Source: Gemmataceae bacterium | Lineage (GTDB): Bacteria > Planctomycetota > Planctomycetia > Gemmatales > Gemmataceae | Assembly: GCA_003136315.1 (NCBI GenBank) | Contig: PLDW01000151.1 | Coordinates: 1-62,254, forward strand | Reading direction: 5' to 3' | Length of the DNA: 62,254 nt | Part shown: positions 50,724 through 59,446 of the stretch, piece after piece | How the letters are laid out: the number at the start of each line of letters is the position of its first letter | How positions within the stretch are numbered: the stretch's first letter is position 1 | Program-made: the position numbers and the translations under genes | Notes under the pieces: generated by a model | What the model was told of the DNA's origin: nothing | The model's input: only the letters and a program-made list of their open reading frames with translations | Databases searched by the model: none

Positions 50724-52825
50724 TGCCAACCGCACAGCCGCTGCGGCGATCCATTTCGCCCGCGGCCAGTTTGGCGAGGCTCAACGCCACGCTCGGGAGT
50801 GTCACGCCGTCTTGGGGATTGCTCCTGGGGATTGGCTCGGCGGGTCTGATTGGCCTGTGGGTGCTCGCTCACGTCTGGTACGATGGTCGGGCGTTACGCG
50901 AGTTCGACGATCACATCGGAGACGGGCCGTTTCAGTTATTGAACCCGCTTCGGCGGATTGCTGCGGGTCAGGTTGGGGGGATCGACTTCCAGTACTTCCA
51001 CGGGCTCGCTCTGCCGTACCTCCATTACCCCTTCTACCACCTCCTGGGAGCCGACTTCTTCGCTAGCGAAGTGGCCCGCTACGTGATCAGCCAGGTCGCC
51101 TACCTGGGGGCGTTCCTGTTCGTGTTCGGGTGCGCGACTCGGCGGCTGGGAGCAACACTGGCTCTGACCGCTGTCGCACTCGTTCTCACAGAGCGGGTTG
51201 GCTACGACTCACTTGCCCTTCCAGGGGTGAACCTGATCGGGCTCCGGACAACCTGTCCACTCTTGATCCTTGGCGTCTTGCTTGGCGGATTCCGTCCGAG
51301 TCGGGAGGCGGTCGCCGCGGGTGTGCTGGCTGGCATTGGGTTCACCCTTGGAACCGACCACGGGATGGCCGCTGGCGTTATGCTCGGTGTGGTCTGGCTG
51401 GGGCGGGCCTTTGCGCGGCTTCCGGGTGGTCGGATCCAATACCTCGGCTACATGATCGCCGCCGCGGTCGTAGGAGCGGCAGCGACCCTCCTCATCATCG
51501 GTGGACCGGCTGGCGCGGTCGGGGCGTTGCGGTATGCTCTGGTCGAACTCCCGGCCGATCAGTTCTGGTTCTTTGGTGTGCCTCCAAACAAGTTCCTCCA
51601 CTTTCCCCGTCAACTCTTCGCCGAGCGCTATCTGCTCCCGTCCGTGATTGTACCCGCAGCGATCGCGGTCGCCGGAGTCGCTGGGATGCGCAGGCATGCG
51701 GCCCTCCGGCCCCTCGGGGTGGTGCTGATCGGTGCGATGAGCTACTCTGTGCTCTCCTGTGTCGGGTATTTCGGCTATTGCTCAGCCCATTATCTGACGC
51801 CGGGTTTACGAGTCATGGTCGTGGCTGGGTTGGTTGGTGGCTGGCACGCGGTCTCATCGCTCTCGCGAGTGGCGGAGTTCGGGCCGACTATCGATCAGAC
51901 GGGGAGATGGGTGTTCGGTGGGTTCCTGCTCACGTTCGTACTGATCGGACCCACCACAACCGGGCGGTCGTCGATTGTTGAAGCCCGATCGGCGGCGACA
52001 GAAGCCCGTCACTGGGCTCAAGAGGCCATTGCCACCCGATGCCCCCTCGGCCCGAGGTTCCACGCTCATCTGGAGGCATTGACGGGGGCGATCAACCGTG
52101 ACCGGGCCAGCGCCGGGATCACCCGCCCACCAGTCATTTGGTCGACCTATGCTGGCATTCTGGAATCGCATTACGGGGTCTTTCATCCCTCATGCGACTA
52201 CCTCATTCACGCTGTGGGGCCGGAGCGCCGCGATGAGTACCTCGCGACATTTCGGCGGTCCCAGCCAGACTACGTCTGCACGTTTCGCAGATCGGTCTGG
52301 CCCTGGGAGGAATGCCTTCAAAATAACTGCTGGGGATTCTACGAAGAGTTAATTATGAACTACGAGCCACTCACTGAGAGTTGGGCGTATCGGTTGTGGA
52401 AGCGGCGGCCCGGGGAGTGGCAGACTCCTGACCCTACCGCCGGGGAGGTGACCGTTCGCCCGGATCGGCCAGACCTCTTCACCGTCCCGATCCCGGCAAA
52501 TCTGCCGCCCGGGAGTGGGTTAGTGGTCGAGGTCGAGTACGAGGCGACCGTGCCAGCGCGAGGCGTGCCAGTGGTCGGTGGGCTGCCACGGTTCCTGCTC
52601 CACCCGCACGACTGTGAAAACGAGACACCGGTGAGTCTGCCCCCCTACCGAACGCGGTGGGCGTTTGCCGTGTATCCGACACCCGGTAAGACGCCCTCCT
52701 TCTTCGCCGGAACAGCCTCGCTTGTCGGCGGGAAACTAAGGGTGACGGGGGTCCACATCCGGCCAATTCAGGCCGGTGGCCGGGAGCAGTATCTGCACAA
52801 CGAACCGCTCGTAAAACTTCCCTAG
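50720..52825 (+). CDS. Polytopic membrane protein, 701 residues, paralogue of the one at 54153
   Basis: This membrane protein has about ten or eleven helices in its first 440 residues and a soluble C-terminal half. Landmarks are GDGPFQLLNPLRRIAAGQVG then GIDFQYFHGLALPYLHYPFY, and WFFGVPPNKFLHF. The soluble part holds TRPPVIWSTYAGILESHYGV then FHPSCDYLIHAVGP, and it ends with a beta-rich domain. An early acidic loop before the first LPYLHYP segment resembles GT-C glycosyltransferases, but I recognise no named family. The frame opens earlier at 50618, inside the previous gene. ATG 50720 overlaps the previous stop by 4 nt. A second protein of identical length lies 1.3 kb downstream. Confidence 0.85.
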   Translation: MMPTAQPLRRSISPAASLARLNATLGSVTPSWGLLLGIGSAGLIGLWVLAHVWYDGRALREFDDHIGDGPFQLLNPLRRIAAGQVGGIDFQYFHGLALPYLHYPFYHLLGADFFASEVARYVISQVAYLGAFLFVFGCATRRLGATLALTAVALVLTERVGYDSLALPGVNLIGLRTTCPLLILGVLLGGFRPSREAVAAGVLAGIGFTLGTDHGMAAGVMLGVVWLGRAFARLPGGRIQYLGYMIAAAVVGAAATLLIIGGPAGAVGALRYALVELPADQFWFFGVPPNKFLHFPRQLFAERYLLPSVIVPAAIAVAGVAGMRRHAALRPLGVVLIGAMSYSVLSCVGYFGYCSAHYLTPGLRVMVVAGLVGGWHAVSSLSRVAEFGPTIDQTGRWVFGGFLLTFVLIGPTTTGRSSIVEARSAATEARHWAQEAIATRCPLGPRFHAHLEALTGAINRDRASAGITRPPVIWSTYAGILESHYGVFHPSCDYLIHAVGPERRDEYLATFRRSQPDYVCTFRRSVWPWEECLQNNCWGFYEELIMNYEPLTESWAYRLWKRRPGEWQTPDPTAGEVTVRPDRPDLFTVPIPANLPPGSGLVVEVEYEATVPARGVPVVGGLPRFLLHPHDCENETPVSLPPYRTRWAFAVYPTPGKTPSFFAGTASLVGGKLRVTGVHIRPIQAGGREQYLHNEPLVKLP

Positions 52826-52842
52826 TTCGTCCCAGGGTACGG

Positions 52843-54177
52843 ATGCGTCACCTGATTCAGACACTGGTCCGACTCCACCCACTCCAACGGGTTGCAGTCT
52901 TTATCTGGTTCGCCCTCCTGATCGGAGTGACGGGGCGGGTGCTATTTGCCCCGCTGCGTTCGCACACGGTTGTCCCGATCTACCTGACTGCCGCCGAGCG
53001 GTGGCAGCGCAGCGAGCCACTCTACGTGGAAGTTCCGCGCCTGGACGTGTACCGCAATCCTCCCGGGATTGCCGCTGCGTTTATCCCTCTCACCTGGCTG
53101 CCCGAGCGCCTGGCTGGGTTGCTCTGGCGGGTGCTCGGGGTGACGCTCTTTCTCGTTGGGTTGGGCCGCATGGTGCGCGACGGGCTCCCCCGTCCACTCA
53201 CCCCCGGCGAAACGGGAGCGGTGTTCTCGCTTGCAGTCATTCCGGCCATACCGAGTATTAGTAATGGCCAGACAAATATGATTATTATTGGCGCACTGCT
53301 GCTTGGAGCAACAGCGGCCGCGCGGTTACCTGGACCATCTCAAACCAGAGCAGTCCCACCCCCGACGCGGGGGCGGTGGACGTTTGCCATCATTGGGAGC
53401 TGGCTCACCATCGCCACGGCGGTGAAGGTCTACCCGGCGGCGGTCGGGCTCCTGATCGGCCTGGTGAATCGCTATCGGGTCTACCCGTGGTTTTTCGCGG
53501 GGTGTGCGGTCTGCTTTGCGTTCCCATACCTCCTCCAGAATCCCGGATACGTCTCAGACGAGTACGAGAACTTCGCCGTCCATGTTGTGGCTGATGACCG
53601 GACCTGGGCGGCCCTCACCCGGGCACCACAGGATCTGTTCCTCGCTTTTCGGGTCTGGGCCGCTCCCCCGATGGTCGAGATCTATTTGCTGGCCAAGCTG
53701 TTGGCCGCGGCCGGGATGGCGGGGCTCGTTGGTCTCGCGCTACGCCAGACTCGCAATCCACGAGAGGTTGTCCCGCTCGGGTTTCACCTTGGCTGTATCT
53801 GGGTGACTGTCCTGGGTCCGGCCACCGAGATCCCGACCTATGTTCTCCTCGGCCCAACCGCGGCATCGGTTGCAGTGCTGGCTGCGGCCGACCGTCGGAC
53901 GCTCGGTGGGAGGATACGCTTTGGCCTGGCGGGCCTCGGCTACGGGTTGATGATCCTCCCGATTGTCCGCGACATGCTCCCAAACGGAAAACCATTCCAC
54001 GCGCTGGCCCTCCCGCCGATCGGAGGGGCACTCGTACTGATGTCGGTCATCTGGTCCGGAGCGCGGATGATCTGGGCGGGAACAGGATCGCACACGTTGC
54101 ACATCGCCAGCGCTGATCGCGATGAGACATCCACCGAGGAGAGGAGACCACCATGTCCGACAGACCACGCAGCGTGA
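52843..54177 (+). CDS. GT87/DUF2029-like glycosyltransferase
   Basis: This 444-residue membrane protein has about ten helices. The first large loop reads RWQRSEPLYVEVPRLDVYRN then PPGIAAAFIPLTWLPERLAG. This matches the pattern of GT87 polyprenol-phosphate-dependent mannosyltransferases and the gene at 16324. ISNGQTNMIIIGALLLGAT and TIATAVKVYPAAVGLLIGLV are further family-like segments. It lies 18 bp after one 701-residue gene, and its 3' end overlaps the next by 25 bp, so the three genes form one transcription unit. A GT-C role in building a surface glycan is inferred. Confidence 0.82.
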   Translation: MRHLIQTLVRLHPLQRVAVFIWFALLIGVTGRVLFAPLRSHTVVPIYLTAAERWQRSEPLYVEVPRLDVYRNPPGIAAAFIPLTWLPERLAGLLWRVLGVTLFLVGLGRMVRDGLPRPLTPGETGAVFSLAVIPAIPSISNGQTNMIIIGALLLGATAAARLPGPSQTRAVPPPTRGRWTFAIIGSWLTIATAVKVYPAAVGLLIGLVNRYRVYPWFFAGCAVCFAFPYLLQNPGYVSDEYENFAVHVVADDRTWAALTRAPQDLFLAFRVWAAPPMVEIYLLAKLLAAAGMAGLVGLALRQTRNPREVVPLGFHLGCIWVTVLGPATEIPTYVLLGPTAASVAVLAAADRRTLGGRIRFGLAGLGYGLMILPIVRDMLPNGKPFHALALPPIGGALVLMSVIWSGARMIWAGTGSHTLHIASADRDETSTEERRPPCPTDHAA

Positions 54178-56258
54178 CCCCTCGACTCCGGCTCCCGTTC
54201 GCTGCGGTCGGAACGATGGTGCCGCGGAGGGGTGGACTCGCCCGACTGCGAGCCGTTGCCGTCCGCATCGGGCCGGGGCTGGCTTTCCTCACTCTTCTGA
54301 TTCTCTGGGTCGGCGCGTACCTCGGTCGGGCAGTCCGGGACGTGACTCTGTTCCCGGGTCACGAGGGCGATGGTCCGTTCCAGTTGTTCAACCCGCTCCG
54401 AAGAATCGCGGCCGGACAGGTCGGGGGAGTCGACTTCCAGTATTTCCACGGCATTGGTTTACCGTATCTCCACTACCCTCTCTTTGCCCTGGCCGGGGGT
54501 GACCTGTTCGCTGCGGAACTGGCTCGCGCGGTGGTGGCCCTGGCGGCATTCCTCGGGACGACGCTCGCTGTCTGTGCTGCCCTGACCCGTCGGCTGACGC
54601 CAACTCTGGGTCTGACGGCCGCAACCGCGATCCTTGTCGACCAGCTCGGGCTGTATGGGCTCATTCTGGCGGGGAATGCCTCACTGGGTGTTCGTTCGGC
54701 CGTTCCGTTCTTCATTCTCGCGAGCTTCCTCGCCGGGTTCCGCCCCCGGGTCGAGGCGATTCTGATTGGGGTGCTGGCAGGGGCGGGGCTGCTCTTTGGG
54801 GTCGAGCATGGAGTTGCGACATTGGGGATGATCGGGGTGGTGTGGGGCTGGCGTCGGTTGCTGGGGTTGGCGGGTGGGTCGCTGGGATGGGCGGGGACTG
54901 TCGCAGCGCTGGGAATTCTGACCACGGCCGCTGGGCTGTTGGCAATTGGAGGGCCTGCGGGGGCGGTGGGAGCGCTCCGGTATGCGTTTGTGGAAATGCC
55001 ACACGACCAGTTCTGGTACTTCGGAGTCCCGCCGAACCCATTCTTGTACCGCTGGGCCGACATTTTCACCGACCGTGGGCTCTGGCTAAGAGCCCTGGGT
55101 CCGTTCGCTCTGGTCGGCTTCGTGGCGGTTCGCAGGCTCCGATTTCACCCGGCCGACCGACCGGCAGCCATCGCGGTGCTGGGATTACTTGCGTACGGCT
55201 TACTGGCGATTGTTGCCTATTTTGGCTACTGCTCGGGCCACTACCTGGAGCCGCTGACACGGGTCGCCCTCGTGGGTGGAGTCGTCCTGGGCTGGCGAAT
55301 CTGGGCGAGTCTCCGGACGGGAGCGCCAGGGGAGGTTCCGATCCCCCCCGGAGTTCGCTGGGGCATTGCGGTCGTGGTCGGAGCACTGTTCCTTGCCGGT
55401 CCCTCAAGTCACGACCCATCGTCCCTCGCTGACGTCTCTTTCCACGGTCGGAAACTGGTAGCCGGGGTGGAGACGATTCAGTCGGGTGGCTGTCAAGTGA
55501 CTCCAAAACTTCAGGCCGATTTCGAGAAGCTGGTCGCGGCCATTGATGCCGATCGGGGCAAGCACGGTGTGACCCGTCCGCCAGTCATCTGGTCGACTTA
55601 TGCCGGGCGGCTGGAGGATCACTATGGGGTGTTTCACCCGGCCTGTGACTATGCGATTCACGCTCTTGGTCCGGTCCGTCGCGCGGCCTACTTCGACACC
55701 TTTCGCCAGTTGCGCCCGGACTATGTGATTACGTGTCGGCAGTCATACTTCTTGTACGAGGAGTGGCTGCGGAACAGCACCTGGGAACTGTACGAAGAGG
55801 TGATCCAGAATTATGAGGTGCTTGTGGCGGGGAGGTTGTTCGCGGTGTGGCGACGAAAGTCGGCGGACTGGGTGGACCTGGACCGGGCTGCTGGCCAGGA
55901 GAGCCGTGAGCCAGAAGGGCCAGACTGGTTCACAGTACCAGCCCCTCCAGGTAGCCCGGCTGACGCGCCCCGGGTTGTCGAGGTGGAGTACGAAGTGAGC
56001 AACCCGCTTGCATCAGTGCCGATCATCGGCCGGTTACCGCGTTATTTGTTAGGACCAAATAAATGCCAGAATAATCTTCCCATCAGTCTGCCACCGGACC
56101 GGACGACCTGGAGCTTTCCGGTCTTCCCGCACGCTGGCCAGACCCCCACATTCTTCGGCAAAACATTCTCACTGGTCGGGGGCCAGTTCACAATCAAACG
56201 CATCCGCATTCGCCCGATGAACGCTACCCCCGCACAGATCAATGCAATCACTGGTTGA
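54153..56258 (+). CDS. Polytopic membrane protein, 701 residues, paralogue of the one at 50720
   Basis: This membrane protein has the same layout as the gene at 50720. It shows GDGPFQLFNPLRRIAAGQVG then GVDFQYFHGIGLPYLHYPLF, WYFGVPPNPFLY, and TRPPVIWSTYAGRLEDHYGV then FHPACDYAIHALGP. Both proteins are 701 residues long and conserved through the C-terminal beta domain. GAGGAG upstream supports ATG 54153, which overlaps the GT87 gene by 25 bp. The two copies on either side of a GT87 gene suggest a duplication and division of labour, for example two transferases acting at successive steps. A short A/T-rich patch occurs near 56040-56080. Confidence 0.85.
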   Translation: MSDRPRSVTPRLRLPFAAVGTMVPRRGGLARLRAVAVRIGPGLAFLTLLILWVGAYLGRAVRDVTLFPGHEGDGPFQLFNPLRRIAAGQVGGVDFQYFHGIGLPYLHYPLFALAGGDLFAAELARAVVALAAFLGTTLAVCAALTRRLTPTLGLTAATAILVDQLGLYGLILAGNASLGVRSAVPFFILASFLAGFRPRVEAILIGVLAGAGLLFGVEHGVATLGMIGVVWGWRRLLGLAGGSLGWAGTVAALGILTTAAGLLAIGGPAGAVGALRYAFVEMPHDQFWYFGVPPNPFLYRWADIFTDRGLWLRALGPFALVGFVAVRRLRFHPADRPAAIAVLGLLAYGLLAIVAYFGYCSGHYLEPLTRVALVGGVVLGWRIWASLRTGAPGEVPIPPGVRWGIAVVVGALFLAGPSSHDPSSLADVSFHGRKLVAGVETIQSGGCQVTPKLQADFEKLVAAIDADRGKHGVTRPPVIWSTYAGRLEDHYGVFHPACDYAIHALGPVRRAAYFDTFRQLRPDYVITCRQSYFLYEEWLRNSTWELYEEVIQNYEVLVAGRLFAVWRRKSADWVDLDRAAGQESREPEGPDWFTVPAPPGSPADAPRVVEVEYEVSNPLASVPIIGRLPRYLLGPNKCQNNLPISLPPDRTTWSFPVFPHAGQTPTFFGKTFSLVGGQFTIKRIRIRPMNATPAQINAITG

Positions 56259-56306
56259 GTGCTCGACAACACGGTGACATCATGGGGGGAACTACGGCCC
56301 CTCACG

Positions 56307-57368
56307 TTACTTCACGACAGGGGCGGTGGTGACCTCCCACCCATTCGGGCCGGGAACACTCTCGAACGCCCCACGTCCAGCGACCCAGTAATACGGCCCG
56401 AGTTGGAGGAGGTCGGCAGTCCGTTCTTTGTCCGGAAACGGGAGCCGCAGGTCGAAATCCACGTGCAACACGAGGAGGTCGCCGGGGTCGTGGCCGATAA
56501 ATGCTGTGACCGGATTCTCCTTGGTAGCGACCGCATAGGACGGATCGACCGGCACCCATCCCACGCCCTCAACGTACATCTCGGCTCGGGCGTGGGGGCG
56601 GTCAAACTCCAGATCGGTCGGCATCGCACCCGGCTTTCGTGGGAGCGCGAGTCGCCCGATCAGCGCACGGGCCGGGATCTCGTTGGCCCGCATCACTGCG
56701 ACAAATAGATTCGTCATGCCCCCGCAATCGGTCCCGGCCCGCGTACACACGGCGGAGGCACGTTTGTCTTCCAGCTCGTCATATCGGTATTTGAAATCGT
56801 CTCGGAGCTCCTCCAACACCCGTGCCGCGAGAGTCAGTGGTTGCTCGTTTTTCTGGAGGCGGAGCTTTTTGGCGTCGAGCCAGTCGCGGAAGGGTTTCGC
56901 GTCGAAATCCACGAGGTTCGAGGGGGCGAGGTAGTATTTCTTCTCGGTGGGTGCCAGTGAGGTGACAGTGGGCGGCGATTCGCCCTTCGCCAGCGGGACG
57001 AGTTCACGGCTTCGGAGAGTGGCCCGGATCTCGAGTCGGACTTTGAACTCTGCACCTGGAGCCGGTTTGGCGATCTGGAGATCAATCATCCGGACGTTCC
57101 GGGCGAGCGGGCTCTTTTCAGCGACCACTTTCCCGGTCGGCGTCGATGTGGTTTTCACACAGGTCTGGGACGGCAATTCCGGGGGCTCGGGCAGGAACGT
57201 GGTCCAGCGGCTGACAATGCAATTCCGCGCCCGTGTCTCGTAGGTGATCGTGGCGGACACCGTTTCGTGGTCGGTGGCCTCGATCTTCAGGAGTGGCGGC
57301 TGGGCCACGCCGGGTGACGCACCCTGGACAACGAGGATGCACAGAACGAGGCAGACATTTCGTGACAT
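56307..57368 (-). CDS. Secreted transglutaminase-like domain protein
   Basis: This 353-residue protein has a signal peptide (MSRNVCLVLCILVVQGASPG, then VAQ). A beta-rich N-terminal region is followed by a transglutaminase-like core. The Cys is in GTDCGGMTNLFVAVM, the His in FDRPHARAEMYVEGVGWV, and the Asp in PVDPSYAVATKENPV. This Cys-His-Asp set is the catalytic triad, so it is probably a peptidase or amide-forming enzyme acting in the periplasm. It is convergent with the glycan operon. The gene is preceded by a short gap facing the GTPase-like gene. Confidence 0.9.
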   Translation of the reverse strand: MSRNVCLVLCILVVQGASPGVAQPPLLKIEATDHETVSATITYETRARNCIVSRWTTFLPEPPELPSQTCVKTTSTPTGKVVAEKSPLARNVRMIDLQIAKPAPGAEFKVRLEIRATLRSRELVPLAKGESPPTVTSLAPTEKKYYLAPSNLVDFDAKPFRDWLDAKKLRLQKNEQPLTLAARVLEELRDDFKYRYDELEDKRASAVCTRAGTDCGGMTNLFVAVMRANEIPARALIGRLALPRKPGAMPTDLEFDRPHARAEMYVEGVGWVPVDPSYAVATKENPVTAFIGHDPGDLLVLHVDFDLRLPFPDKERTADLLQLGPYYWVAGRGAFESVPGPNGWEVTTAPVVK

Positions 57369-57467
57369 GAGACCCTGTCCGGGACCGATCCGACCGGATG
57401 TGAGACAACGCTGTAGACAACTTTACGAGTTACCGGCGATAATGGGAATGAAGTTTGGAGGAAAGCC

Positions 57468-58301
57468 ATGCCCGAAGGCGGCTTCGGATGGTGAGGAGCC
57501 CTAAAGTGGGTCTGGACCAACCGGGCCGAGGTACTCGGCTTCCTCAAGACGATCCGGACGTGGTTCAAAACCGACTCGGGCCGAGGCATCCTGATCATCG
57601 GTCCGGGTGGGGCTGGGAAAACGACCCTCGCAAGGCTTCTATCGGGCGACTTTGATTGGCTGCTGGATGAGCCGTGGCGGTACGACGAAAGTTACGGTAT
57701 CGAACACACCACACTCCAGGATGATCCCAAGGTCACGATTGTGGTCCCGCCCGGACAGCACATCCGGAGGGAGGCCACCTGGGGAAGCATTCAGCAACAG
57801 CTTGCGACAGGAAAATACCGAGGGGTGATACTGGTGAGTGCCGGCGGTTACCACACGATCGGAGCCCTCAGCTACAAACGCCACACGCTGTACCAGGGGA
57901 ACAAAGGCCAGTTCTTGACGGCTTATACCGAGGCGTGCCGACGTGACGAAGTGAACGTTTTGCGCCAAATGATCCCGTACCTTCGCACGGCTCCAGGCAA
58001 GGTATGGTTGTTATCGGTGGTGACAAAGCAAGACGTGTGGTGGCCAGACTGCCAATCGGTTGAACAGTTTTACTCTGCAGGAGAGTACGCGGCAGGTGTG
58101 AATGAACTCACCACCGCCCGCGGGATAGAGAAGTTCCGGCATGAACTGGTACCGGCCTCCCTGGTAATAAGTAACTTCGTAACGGGTGAGGCCGAACCGC
58201 TTCTGAAGAACGCCGAGGGTTATGACCATCGGCGACAGGTCGAATCGGTCCGGCGGCTATTTGAAGCAGTCAAGGCGTTGATGGATTGGGAGGCAGCGTA
58301 A
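57468..58301 (+). pseudogene. GTPase-like P-loop gene with an in-frame TGA at codon 9
   Basis: GGAGGA with good spacing precedes ATG 57468, which opens MPEGGFGW and then meets a TGA at 57492-57494. The same frame continues without another stop to 58301 as a P-loop protein. It has GRGILIIGPGGAGKTTLARL (G1, about residues 45-52), VVPPGQ where GTPases usually have DxPGQ (G3), and VVTKQD (G4-like TKxD, about residue 185). Without the stop it would be 277 residues. No ATG, GTG or TTG lies between the stop and GTG 57741, so the Walker A part cannot start from a usual codon. It is a nonsense mutation, readthrough or an error. The next gene overlaps by one base. The likely role is a small GTPase or ATPase switch. 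Confidence 0.7.
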
Positions 58302-58729
58302 TGGGCACAACCACCCCTAGCTCATGGGACGAAGCTCAGGTGCTCGGGCCTTTGCTGGGAGAGTACGCACAACGGCTCTCGGCGTTGAACCGCGATTTGA
58401 CGAGTTTCCTGTTAGTAACTCGGACAATTCACGAGAGAACCGCCCAGGCTGCCTGGCTGCTTGATAGCTTTGAAGTTATCCGGAAGCCATTGGGGCAGGT
58501 TCTCTCACGCTCCTCGCAATTCGTGGAACACACCAATCTTGAACCGCTCGTACGCGACGTAATGATCCTGCGTCTCGCCGATCTTGAGTCGCAACTGCAC
58601 CACTCGGAGGGTCTCATCAGATTCTTACGTATGTATATCAAAAGTTCTCGGGTGGAGCAGGATGTCACACCGCTACGCATGGCAGCGGGTCAACCCCTGT
58701 CGAAAAACGGCTCCACTCCGCCCCGCTAA
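58301..58729 (+). CDS. Small helical protein, partner of the GTPase-like gene
   Basis: This protein of about 142 residues is almost all helical and acidic-basic (SWDEAQVLGPLLGEYAQRLS, then DLTSFLLVTRTIHERTAQAA, and LVRDVMILRLADLESQLHHS). The tail is Ser/Pro-rich. It has no transmembrane helix or recognised domain. The start codon overlaps the stop of the upstream gene (TAATG), so the two are co-translated. Its length and coiled-coil character fit an adaptor or effector that binds the GTPase-like protein. The pairing is the only clue to function. Confidence 0.65.
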   Translation: MGTTTPSSWDEAQVLGPLLGEYAQRLSALNRDLTSFLLVTRTIHERTAQAAWLLDSFEVIRKPLGQVLSRSSQFVEHTNLEPLVRDVMILRLADLESQLHHSEGLIRFLRMYIKSSRVEQDVTPLRMAAGQPLSKNGSTPPR

Positions 58730-58736
58730 CTGACAC

Positions 58737-58786
58737 CGTCGTAAGCGTTGCGGGTGTGTTTCCGCTGCGGCCGCTCCCGTTCGGTC
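58737..58786. repeat. Possible degenerate copy of the gnd 3' end
   Basis: The plus strand from about 58737 (GTCGTAAGCGTTGCGGGTGT, then GTTTCCGCTGCGGCCGCTCC) aligns with the gnd 3' end at about 59450-59500 (GTTGTAGGCGTTGCTAGTGG, then TGTTCCCGCCGCGACCGGTC). About 36 of 46 positions match with one gap. The two copies flank the nuclease-like gene as a direct repeat. The similarity is moderate and should be tested. Confidence 0.4.
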
Positions 58787-59396
58787 AGGCAGTCGGCACG
58801 GCCTGTGCCCGTGTCACCGCAAACAGAATCGCCCCGAGAATGCCCCCAAGGTTGTCGAGATAGAGCCGGTCGGGGTGGACGCTCACGATCGAATCCATGA
58901 GCCGGAGGAACTGCCACGCCTCGCCTGTGGTCACACATCCGAAAACGGCACGGTCGGCGAGACCGGCTCGCTCGTTGAACATCTGGGCTCCAACCATCTG
59001 GGCGACACACTGGCCCAGGGCCGACTCGATATCGTGCCGCTTGGCTTCAATGAGTGTGAGCAGTGGGGCCTGGAGGAATGGGAGCGCCAGGCCGGTCGCG
59101 AGGATGAAGTCGCACTCCCCGGTCAACCCCTTGGCTGCGTCCACATCGAGCCGCTGACCGGAGAGAATGACGAGCTGATCGCCGGTCAGGTCGCGGACGG
59201 CCAGAAGGACCGGTGCGACGATGAACTCGCTGCGGGACTTCTCGCTCAGTAGTGCCAATTGTCGAGTTTTGGCCAACTGGTCCGTCAGCCATCCGGGGGG
59301 TGGGATGGAGCGAACCCCCGGGAACAATTCGGCCAACTGGAGGGAGACGCCGAGACGTTGTTGCACAGCGTCTGTCGTGAAGTCGGTGTACGCCAT
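58785..59396 (-). CDS. PD-(D/E)XK nuclease-like protein
   Basis: This protein of about 203 residues has the core of a restriction-endonuclease-like fold. LTGECDFILATGLALPFLQA provides the aspartate. LLTLIEAKRHDIESALGQCV then AQMVGAQMFNE provides the ExK pair and the following amphipathic helix. The N-terminal AVQQRLGVSLQLAELFPG and ALLSEKSRSEFIVAPVLLAV are of the kind found in stand-alone proteins of this group. ATG 59396 and GTG 59405 are equally possible starts. It sits between gnd and the GTPase-like pair. The target is unknown. It could be a defence nuclease or a repair-type enzyme. Confidence 0.75.
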   Translation of the reverse strand: MAYTDFTTDAVQQRLGVSLQLAELFPGVRSIPPPGWLTDQLAKTRQLALLSEKSRSEFIVAPVLLAVRDLTGDQLVILSGQRLDVDAAKGLTGECDFILATGLALPFLQAPLLTLIEAKRHDIESALGQCVAQMVGAQMFNERAGLADRAVFGCVTTGEAWQFLRLMDSIVSVHPDRLYLDNLGGILGAILFAVTRAQAVPTA

Positions 59397-59446
59397 CCGC
59401 TTCACCCCCGGACGGCATCGCGGCTCCGGTCACCCGGGCCGCTCGT

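Noticed and set aside
57492-57494. TGA as a selenocysteine codon in the P-loop gene.
   Set aside because: It lies at codon 9, outside any redox motif, and no SECIS-like hairpin is evident after it. Mutation or a different start is simpler.
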